From: Tuwongella immobilis
Lineage (GTDB): Bacteria > Planctomycetota > Planctomycetia > Gemmatales > Gemmataceae
DNA length: 64,000 nt
Direction of reading: 5' to 3'
NCBI RefSeq assembly: GCF_901538355.1
Contig: NZ_LR593887.1
Coordinates: 6,052,920-6,116,919, forward strand
How positions within the stretch are numbered: the first letter of the stretch is position 1; each line of letters opens with the position of its first letter. Below are positions 36,601 through 44,600 of this stretch, piece after piece. The translations under genes and the position numbers were made by a program. The notes beneath the pieces are model-generated. The model was not told the origin of the DNA, made no database searches, and worked only from the letters and a program-made list of their open reading frames with translations.

Positions 36601-39600
36601 TTGGGTTGGTGGTTATCACCAACGACACGCCAATGATATCGAAAGTGAGCGGTATCCGTTGCGGAAGGATCGTATGCCCCGATCGTTCCTGGATTTTGGG
36701 GATGCGTAATCTGAATCACTCCACCGGGATTAATCCGGTAGGGCGAGATTCCATGCGAGCTGGCGACACTGCCCCCCTTGCTAATGTGAATCTCTCCAAC
36801 GGGCGTCACATTATGGACAGTCAACATCACAGGTTGATAATACTTCGCGCTGTGATCGTCTTGCGCTCGAACTGTGATCGAAAACGGCCCATTATCTGAA
36901 TTGTCATCATAATAATGCTGGAAACTAATTTTATCGGGATTACTCGTATCGATTAAATAGTTCCCTTCGATGAGTCCCCCAAGTCCGTTGGAATTCACCG
37001 GATTATTCAATTGTTGGAAGTCACCGTTTCCGGTCCAATCCACGTAAATCGTGACATAATCCAGCTCATCGGGTGAGATATCATGGACATGGACCGTGAC
37101 CCATTTTCCTTCGTTAATTTCGGAAACTGGGTTGATGCCAGTTTCGTCGGTGATGGTAACCAACGCATTCGGCGGGGAATTCTCCACGGTTACGGCGATC
37201 CAGCCATACCCCACGCGGCCATCCACATCGGTTGCAGTCACCAGCACATCGTATTCGCCCGGCCACTCAAACCGATGATTCACCGACGTCTGTGTTGGGG
37301 AAGTGGTCGGAATGGTTTCAGAATCCATCCAATAATACATCGACTCCCATTCGACTCGCTCGATTCCGGGATCGGACTCAATCTCAACGCTGAGCGGGAT
37401 CGTTTGTCCCACCACAACGCTCAGCGATTCGGGAGCAGTAATTTTGGGCGGGGATATTTCGACTTCGACTTCGGTGGTTAAGACTTCGGTCGTCCCATCC
37501 TGTTTGGTCAAGCGGACGGCAACCGATTTTGAACCCAGCGAAGAATAGGTCGTGCTGCCGCTGGCACTGCTAGTCGACGATTGATCCGCTTGGAACGATC
37601 CCCCGCGATAGTCAAAATCCCATTCCACCGATCGGAAGACCGATGCCGGGAGTGTGTCGAATGGGAGCGTGAAATCAACGGCTTCGCCTTTATAAATCCA
37701 GTCCCAGTTGTTTGGTGATAGCCAGAGCTCATCATTTTGCAAGTTGATTGAGGCCTGAGCGGATTCCGGAACCAGCGAATAGTTGGGACTGGATTCCAGT
37801 TGAACTTTCAGCGAGGAGGTATAGCCTTCCCATTCATCATCGATCATCTCAACGAGGATCACAACGGAAGCATTACCATCCGCAAAACGAAGTGTCAGGC
37901 TCTGGCCATCAGCCGTTTCCGTTGGGGTGAGCCCTGGCAGCAGATAATCGCTCCCCAATGTCGCATAGTCGCTGGTCAGAGTAAGGGGCACATCCAGCGA
38001 ACCAAACGTCGAACTCCGTCGGAGAACGAAACTGCCGACTTGGCTTCCTTCAAATGAATCCGCAGCTGCTTCAACCCATACCTCACCCGGAAGGACCGAG
38101 GCGTCCCATTTCCAGCCAGCATCTTGATGCGCAAGCTGTTGATCGATCCCGACAGAAAGAAGCTCGGTGCGAGCGACGTTGGCCATCGAATCCCAGACCG
38201 CATCACTGTCTTCGGACTCCAAACTCCCCTGGTCCGCAATCGTCAATTCAGACCGTTTGGGAGCGGCAAACTCCACCCGATAAGTGCCAGCCGCAATCTG
38301 GGAAAACGCATACGAGCCATCGGAATTGGTGTATCCGACTTGCAGCACATCACCCGAGAGATTCAACAACCGAACGGTCGCCCAATCGATCCCAAAATCG
38401 CTTGATGATCGAATCCCATCACCATTGTGATCGTGCCAAACAACCCCCGAAATGCCGCTTGTGCCACGGGTTGAATCGTAGATTCCAGCATCAATTCCGT
38501 CGAATGTGACATCGCTTCCAAGCGAAAGGATACTGGTGCGACCACTCGCAACTGAGGCATCGCTGTCAAGCGCCGCATCCAATGTTGCATGCGGAGTGGT
38601 GAATTCGTAACGCCATGGTCGAACAAATTCAACCTGATAATCGCCGACCAACAGTCCTTCGAACGAATAGTCACCGTTCGAATCTGCGAGGGTTGTCTTG
38701 ATGACGTTCCCAGCACTATCCAACAGCCTGACATCACTCCAGGCGTACCCCAGTTCTGGGGTTGCTTGAATTCCATCGCGATCCTCATCATTCCAAATCC
38801 GCCCGGAAATCGAAGAATTACCAGCGGGCATTTTGGAAATCAGTCCAATATCAATGTCATTCCGGGCCGTGGAATGATTCAGCCCAAATTGACCGGATCG
38901 TCGTGTGGATGGATTAATATCATTGTCGAGCGTCCCAACTCCATTCCCGAACAACGTAATTTGTTTGTCCGATGGGAGTTCCACCTCAATTTGATAAAAG
39001 CCTGCCGTCACATTGGAAAAGAAATAAGCACCAGTAGAATTACTGATCTGGGTTGCAAGCGTCACACCTGACGAGTCCAACAATTTAACAGTGATGCCAG
39101 CAATCCCAGATTCGCCATCGTCCTGAATCCCATTTTCGTTGGCATCGAACCAGACACGATCGCCAATGGATAACGGGTCGTTGGGATTCCCGCTACCACC
39201 CGATCCGCCGCTACCACCCGATCCGCCGCTACCACCCGATCCGCCACTTCCTCCTGAGCCACCGCTTCCGCCCGATGCTCCTCCACCCGAATCGTTATCG
39301 ACGATGTCAATCGAGGCGCTGCCCGATGGCGTCACTTGATACTCGGTTGATGCAAGCAGTGCGATTTGGATCGACTCGGTACCCTCTTCGGCGGAATCAT
39401 CAATTGGCGTGACGTAAATTTGTGTCGTCGTTTGTCCTGGGTAGAAGAACACGCTTCCAGAACTACTCAACGAATAATCAATTCCTGGAGTAGCTGTCCC
39501 AGTCGGAGTGGCGTAATTAACAGTGAGAGTGCCCGAAGTGTTACTCCGTTGAATCGTGAACCAACCAGAAGTTGGCCCCGTTTCAGATGCATGTTGACCG

Positions 39601-41261
39601 CTGGTGATCCAAACCGATGGAGTTTCGCCCCCCGATCCACCACTTCCCCCCGAACCGCCACTTCCGCCCGAACCGCCACTTCCGCCCGAACCACCACTTC
39701 CGCCCGAAGTTCCATCATTATCCAGAATCAAAACGACTGTGTTGATGGGAGAAACCGTGAGTGCCGTGGAGCTGCCACCACTGCCGCCGGAATATCCGCC
39801 ACTGCCGCCGGAATATCCGCCGCTGCCGCCGGAATCGCTATTCACGGCGCTGAGGAGATTGACGATAACCGATTCCGTCTCTTCGAAATACCAGTCATCG
39901 ATCGGAGTAATGGGAATATCGATGCTCGAGATCCCATCGGGGATCGTGATACTTCCGGGTAGTCCGAAATAATCAACCCCATTCGTGGCCGTGCCACTCA
40001 CAGAATATTGAACCGTTGTCTGACCTGTTCCGGTTCGTCGATGGAACGTCACCCAGCCTGAGGTTGGACCTGCTTCAGATGCCGATTTTGTAGTCGTCCA
40101 GACATCAGGAAGCGCATTATTGGAGGCAAGATAAACGCCACCGGTATTGTTGGATCCAAAAGGCAGATAGGTGCCGGGGGGCATACTGAGCTGGAGACCA
40201 GTCTTTCCACTGTAAACACGGACTTCCGATGTCGAGCCCGAGCCCGTTCCCACAACGATATCAGCATAGTCATCGTCATCTACATACGTCGTTGTGACTC
40301 GGACACTGCTGGGCGATTGCTCATCGATTGCATCGAAATCGTAAATCGCAACTCCAGTCACACCATCGTAAACTTTGACTCGAGTCCCGCCCCCAATCCC
40401 AGCCCCCACAATCAGATCCGCTCTGCCATCGGCATTGACATCGCCTGTCGATGCATTCGCACCAACTTCAACTCCACCTTGAAATTCCGAATCGAATGCG
40501 AAAAAGCTACCGAGTGGCCCGCCAATCACGCTTCCAGAGGTTAGATCATAAATTTTGACGTGTGGCCCACCACCAGGACCGGCTCCAACGACCAGCTCTG
40601 CTTTTCCATCCCCCGTAAAGTCAGCGGCAACAACCGTCGCTCCCCCACGAAATGCCGAATCAAACGCAAAGAAATTATGAGAGAGATTGCCCGTCTTACC
40701 ACTGTAGACACGGATGTGAGGGCCACCACCTTCACCAGCAGCGGTGATTAGGTCGGCATACCCATCGCCATCAACGTCGCCGCTGGCAACGTAGACACCT
40801 CCGGTGAAACTCGGCTCGTATGCAAAAAAATTCCCCAACAAACCACTGATCTGGTTACCAGTCACCCCATCGAACACGCGAACCTGAGGTCCCCCACCAG
40901 TTCCCGCAGCTGTGATGAAATCCGAAACCCCATCATGGTTCAGATCACCCGAGGCGACCCGTACCCCACCTGAAAAACCGTTATCAAATGGAATGATTTC
41001 TCGAGACAATCCGCCAGTCTCGGCGTCGTAGACTCGAACTTGGGGAGGTGCTCCTGAACCAGCTCCGACCAATAGGAATGGGGCTTCGAGAGGCCGTCCA
41101 TCCATCACAATGCGTTCTTCCAGATGATTCAACGACAAGAATGGATGTCGTGGACGCACAATTTTTCGATTCTGTCCCGTCAGCTTGGCCCATCGTCCTG
41201 CAGCCGTATCCAGTAAATAATCCCAAAGTTGCACCAGCCGAACAAAACGGGGCAGTGACAT
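33606..41261 (-). CDS. Giant multidomain polymorphic toxin with Hint protease and restriction-endonuclease-like tail
   Basis: 2551 aa. The N terminus has a planctomycete-type targeting sequence with a LEER motif (LEERIVMDGRPLEAP). About 60-390 are FG-GAP/VCBS-like repeats (FFAFDSEFQGGVEVGANAST). About 400-650 are two Calx-beta domains separated by Gly/Ser linkers. About 700-1060 are SdrD B-like domains (GDRVWFDANENGIQDD, GRIWNDEDRDGIQ). Then come another Calx-beta, PKD-like domains and a helical region. A Hint domain at ~2244-2390 starts CFAAGTKLWTPDGYRAVETL and probably self-cleaves to free the tail. The last ~160 residues contain GINPGLNFIQEAKLV with the EAK catalytic pattern of PD-(D/E)xK toxins. 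Immunity gene and orphan Hint cassette follow. The secretion route is not shown by the sequence. Confidence 0.88.
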   Translation of the reverse strand: MSLPRFVRLVQLWDYLLDTAAGRWAKLTGQNRKIVRPRHPFLSLNHLEERIVMDGRPLEAPFLLVGAGSGAPPQVRVYDAETGGLSREIIPFDNGFSGGVRVASGDLNHDGVSDFITAAGTGGGPQVRVFDGVTGNQISGLLGNFFAYEPSFTGGVYVASGDVDGDGYADLITAAGEGGGPHIRVYSGKTGNLSHNFFAFDSAFRGGATVVAADFTGDGKAELVVGAGPGGGPHVKIYDLTSGSVIGGPLGSFFAFDSEFQGGVEVGANASTGDVNADGRADLIVGAGIGGGTRVKVYDGVTGVAIYDFDAIDEQSPSSVRVTTTYVDDDDYADIVVGTGSGSTSEVRVYSGKTGLQLSMPPGTYLPFGSNNTGGVYLASNNALPDVWTTTKSASEAGPTSGWVTFHRRTGTGQTTVQYSVSGTATNGVDYFGLPGSITIPDGISSIDIPITPIDDWYFEETESVIVNLLSAVNSDSGGSGGYSGGSGGYSGGSGGSSTALTVSPINTVVLILDNDGTSGGSGGSGGSGGSGGSGGSGGSGGSGGETPSVWITSGQHASETGPTSGWFTIQRSNTSGTLTVNYATPTGTATPGIDYSLSSSGSVFFYPGQTTTQIYVTPIDDSAEEGTESIQIALLASTEYQVTPSGSASIDIVDNDSGGGASGGSGGSGGSGGSGGSGGSGGSGGSGGSGNPNDPLSIGDRVWFDANENGIQDDGESGIAGITVKLLDSSGVTLATQISNSTGAYFFSNVTAGFYQIEVELPSDKQITLFGNGVGTLDNDINPSTRRSGQFGLNHSTARNDIDIGLISKMPAGNSSISGRIWNDEDRDGIQATPELGYAWSDVRLLDSAGNVIKTTLADSNGDYSFEGLLVGDYQVEFVRPWRYEFTTPHATLDAALDSDASVASGRTSILSLGSDVTFDGIDAGIYDSTRGTSGISGVVWHDHNGDGIRSSSDFGIDWATVRLLNLSGDVLQVGYTNSDGSYAFSQIAAGTYRVEFAAPKRSELTIADQGSLESEDSDAVWDSMANVARTELLSVGIDQQLAHQDAGWKWDASVLPGEVWVEAAADSFEGSQVGSFVLRRSSTFGSLDVPLTLTSDYATLGSDYLLPGLTPTETADGQSLTLRFADGNASVVILVEMIDDEWEGYTSSLKVQLESSPNYSLVPESAQASINLQNDELWLSPNNWDWIYKGEAVDFTLPFDTLPASVFRSVEWDFDYRGGSFQADQSSTSSASGSTTYSSLGSKSVAVRLTKQDGTTEVLTTEVEVEISPPKITAPESLSVVVGQTIPLSVEIESDPGIERVEWESMYYWMDSETIPTTSPTQTSVNHRFEWPGEYDVLVTATDVDGRVGYGWIAVTVENSPPNALVTITDETGINPVSEINEGKWVTVHVHDISPDELDYVTIYVDWTGNGDFQQLNNPVNSNGLGGLIEGNYLIDTSNPDKISFQHYYDDNSDNGPFSITVRAQDDHSAKYYQPVMLTVHNVTPVGEIHISKGGSVASSHGISPYRINPGGVIQITHPQNPGTIGAYDPSATDTAHFRYHWRVVGDNHQPNTVLFETKADEVGAAFLTLPSYDHGLIYRVDVWVDDGDSKLIINPFTVVVESQAISWTQKSPYGEFHPSHIGDATDGGEPSNFWVHGLITGSSGIPLYGSLSDDGTTIAPAVPIEGYNRFSRNPTLVKPDLGANEPLTVSFEVDPSTLAHATSINASIQYYFTVEIQHAVWETLSSQLSGWSEVETQFYSQSSPQLTIPGQPAGSRIIVRGGALLYTAGQAPPTFGNEALLAGGPSPDRTEFIRYILGGAPTFVGYTPKTQPWFKEYLPDFAGIQSFLQTLGSNASTLISAIANNPLGAPGLISTVVTTGVQGIQQALGEFFADLQNNLTGYLIQWLGADGVDWSKFVNTDPSGNVSITSELLIGFLLEYGGLTWPQLYDMVRAELGVGNLAALEDAIEWMNGANPNDPTSMMTFLKRIPDFNFQEIQTALQEKFSEILRFATTKAAGHFAAKFVPGAGLVTSLASVFSWMSSNQAELQATFEKLTSSIPEMIAGETAGVKQKVLEGLRAAVIPILRLAATQFGIGRLPQEIRRAVSFVPDQVRAKLKNTIGKAAAKLQNAGNSLAAGTKGSLADGKMTKNPVEFTYQNETYALWAAQSKMGVSIKIAKKVGGSYQFVSTLTDKEFINTDPKFDADINAAINAAKALHDEVKKKTGTNALATLRTLQIELQNALEKVRKNIVDHHACSVLGVGCFAAGTKLWTPDGYRAVETLQPGDLVYSRDEHDPLAPIEARIIEEVFTRYTRVLHLQVAGETIRTTGEHPFWSDRSERGLGWAKASELVPGDRLLTATGEWLTIDAIEETADDEVVYNCRVAEWHTYFVGDEGWGWALWAHNAYVITVGQPEKEDVRSETVTSWVSQFPRRSIANYKGLPYEFQREVCGNFEYQIDGGDGEPVWVDGINPGLNFIQEAKLVLYPPSSGYVPGSSSLDGPERNLDRELERYAEIIHDPNTPIRGLEMITNNLKAAEWFASKMQEWSIPGIVRVIQFGRFSIRGTPL
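39190..39285. repeat. Gly-Ser linker minisatellite 1 in the giant toxin gene
   Basis: Tandem degenerate 9-bp and 18-bp units encoding GGS repeats on the minus strand, separating the second Calx-beta and the first SdrD B-like domain. Units such as CCACCCGATCCGCCGCTA are nearly identical, so length is likely to vary by slippage. Confidence 0.8.
39631..39709. repeat. Gly-Ser linker minisatellite 2 in the giant toxin gene
   Basis: Repeated units CCGAACCGCCACTTCCGC encoding GGSGGS on the minus strand, between two Calx-beta domains. Confidence 0.8.
39769..39837. repeat. Gly-Ser/Tyr linker repeat in the giant toxin gene
   Basis: Three copies of a 24-bp unit (TATCCGCCACTGCCGCCGGA) encoding GGYSGGSG-type linker on the minus strand, inside the first Calx-beta domain. 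Confidence 0.75.
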
Positions 41262-41660
41262 CGGTAATCCCTGGAAAAGATAGACAGCACAAATCGGAGA
41301 TCGTTGGATATTACTATCAGCGCATCAATCGCAATGATCAAAATCGTTCTTTTTGAAGATGGCAGAGTCTACCGCGCACGGAATTCGGCAGTCAATCTCG
41401 GTCACAGAAAATTTCGAGAAAAAGCATATCTGACCAATCATGCGCACAAATGGCAAGACATCTTGATATAAAGCAAGATGGATGGATCGATTTGACTCCA
41501 TCAAGTCGATGATTGCTCAGCGCCGAAATTCAAACGCTCACGCCAACTCACCGCGACAGATCTTTTCGACCGGGATCCTTGCTCCGCCGCTACTTCGCTG
41601 GATTGTGCTTGCGCGGGTGGGGGGATGGGGGTATACGCGAGGCTTTGAATTGTTCGCAAG
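41262..41660. other. Divergent promoter region of the toxin and methylase-helicase genes
   Basis: 400 bp without a supportable gene. Relatively AT-rich in the left half, which fits promoters for the outward-transcribed giant toxin (minus) and the methylase-helicase (plus). Confidence 0.45.
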
Positions 41661-44600
41661 ATGCCGTCAGGTCCGTTTCGTCGCAAATCGGTTGTTCGTC
41701 AACCTACTCCAAGCCTGTTTGATTCAATCCAGGAGTCGGCGGATTCGCCGATAACGGGCTCATCTCCGGATGCGGCGAAGTCGCCTGTCGTAGTGGCCGA
41801 CTCTTCGAGTGGGACTCCGGTGGAATCGGGATCGAATGGGGCTCCTTCGGGATCGGTGAGTGATCAATCTTGGACTAATGTTGATACGGTTTCTGATCAA
41901 GTATCAGCTGCGAGTTTGGATCGAAATGAGGTCGCTGTCGGGGAGAAATCCAAGGCGCGGGATCTTTTGGCGGCGTTGCGGGTCGTGCGGGAGCTGGAGC
42001 GGCTGGGGCGGGAGGCGACGGACGCGGAGCAGCGGATTTTGGCTCGGTTTTCGGGGTTTGGGGCGGTGGCGTTGTCGCTGTTTCCGGATCCGCTCAGCGG
42101 GGTGTACAAGCCCGGTTGGCGGGAGCTTGGCGAGGAGTTGACGCAGCTGTTGAGCCCCGAAGAGTATGCCAGTGCCCGACGCACCGTGTTCACGGCATTC
42201 TACACGTCGCCGATTGTGATCGAGGCGATTTATGGGATTCTCGCGCGGTTGGGGGTGCCGAGCGATGCCCGCATTCTGGAGCCGGGATGTGGGAGCGGGC
42301 ACTTTCTCGCCCAGGCGGGGAGCGCGATGCAAGTCGTTGGCATTGAACAGGATGCGGTGTCGGCACGGATCGCTCGGGCTCGGTTTCCGCGACAGGTGAT
42401 TCGTCACGAGGATTTCACAACGAGCCGCCTGCAGCCGGAATTCGATGCCGTCATCGGCAATGTGCCGTTTGCGGATATTCGGCACGAATATCGCGGGCAG
42501 AAACTCGGGTTACACGATTTTTTCCTCGCGAAATCGGCTGATTTGCTCAAACCTGGCGGAGTTTTGGCGGTCATCACCAGCCACTACACGCTCGATAAGC
42601 AGAATGCTGCCGCACGGGAATTGCTCGCGGAATCGTGCGATTTCGTCGGGGCGATTCGACTGCCATCGGATGCGTTCAAACGCGAGGGGACAGCGGTCGT
42701 GACCGATCTGCTGATTTTGCGCCGCCGTCATCGCGAGCAAGCCGCCGTGCATGCCTCTCCGAACTGGGTCGAAACCGGCGAATTATCACTCGGAGAACGA
42801 ACGGTAATCATCAATCGATACTTCCTTGATCATCCGCAGATGGTACTCGGACAATTTTCGGCGAAGGATACCCTCTACGGCAACTCCGGTTACAGCCTGA
42901 CTTCGACCGGCGATCTCCGCGACCAATTACGCTCCGTCATCGCGCTCCTTCCCGAACGACGCCCACCTCCGGCGACGCGGGAATCCGCGCCTCCGGTAAC
43001 TCGGGAACCCGCGCCTCCGGCAACGCGGGAAACTGCATCTCCGGCAGTCCGCAAGGCTGAATTTGTGCCGCCGCCGCTGTTGCGGCATCTGGTGGAAGGG
43101 AGTTTTTTCATCGGTGATGATCGGCGAATTCGGCAAATTCAGGCCGGAATCGGCACCACCGTCGCCTATGGCGGCACCGAATTGCGGTCGGATGGCACGC
43201 TCATCGGCAAGCGAATCGCCGGGTTGATTCGCCTCCGCGACCAGGCGAGGCGGGTGTTGCAGTCTCAAAATGATGGGTGGCCGACGGAGCATCGGGAGGC
43301 GGCTCGACGCGATTTGAACCGCGAATATGATCGGTTTCTCGCGGCATATGGGCCGATCAACAAAACGACCTTTTCCACTTCTGGCGACGGGAATTCGATT
43401 CGCCGCATGCCGAATTTGGTCAAATTCCGCGAGGATCCTGACGCCATGCTGGTCATGGCGCTTGAGGAATACGATGAGGATACCGCTACTGCCGTCAAAG
43501 CGCCGATTTTGCGCCGCGATGTGGTTGGTCGAGCGGAGCCGATTACGCGGGTGGCGACGGCCGAAGATGGGTTGCTGGTTTGTCTCGATCGCACGGGGCG
43601 AGTTGATTTGAGGCTGATTTCCGAGTTGTGGGGGCAGTCGGAAGCGGCGGTTCTGCGGGAACTTGGGGAGCTGGTCTACCGGGATCCCGGCACCGATGCA
43701 TGGGAAACCGCCGATGCGTATCTGTCTGGAAATGTGCGGGCGAAATTGCAGATTGCGGAGGCGGCTGGCCTCGAATTTGCCAGAAATGTGGCGGCGTTGC
43801 AGCGCGTGCAGCCGGAAGATGTGTTGCCTGGCGACATCGATGCCAATCTCGGCGCACCGTGGATTCCGACCTCGGATATTGAGGCATTTGCGGCGGATTT
43901 ATTCGGAGTTCGCATCGGCAGCATTCAAATTGCCCACCTGGAAAAAGACGCGTTTTGGAGCGTGGAACCGGACTCTGCGGCGGAGCGTTCGGTGGCCGCG
44001 ACCGCCGATTATGGCACCGCGCGGGCGAATGGAAATTGGCTGCTCGAACTCGCTCTCAACATGAAAACTCCGGTGATTTACGACCCGGATCCGATCGACC
44101 CCGAGAAGCGGGTGGTGAATGCCGATGCGAGCCTTGCTGCCCGTGAAAAACAGAGGCAAATTCGAGAGAAATTTCGCGATTGGCTGTTCGCGGAGGCGGA
44201 CCGCACCGAGCGATTGGTACGCATCTACAACGATGCCTACAACAACCTCCGCCTCCGTCAATTTGATGGCTCGCACCTGGCATTTCCGGGCATGACCGAT
44301 GGTATTGCGTTGCGCTCGCACCAAGTCGATGCGGTTTGGCGAGCGATGACCGGCGGGAATACGCTGCTTGCCCATTGCGTCGGGGCCGGCAAGACGTTCA
44401 CGATGGCCGCCGCTGGCATGAAAATGCGACAGGCGGGGATCATCCGCAAGCCGATGTTTGTGGTCCCCAATCACATGTTGGAGCAGTTTTCACGCGAGTT
44501 TTTGCAACTTTATCCCAACGCGCACTTGCTGCTTGCCGCCAAGGAGGATCTCAGCCGCGACCGCCGGAAAATGCTCACGGCACGCATCGCGTCGGGCGAT

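Noticed and set aside
39180-39840. CRISPR or satellite in the giant toxin gene
   Set aside because: These encode in-frame Gly-Ser linkers between domains.
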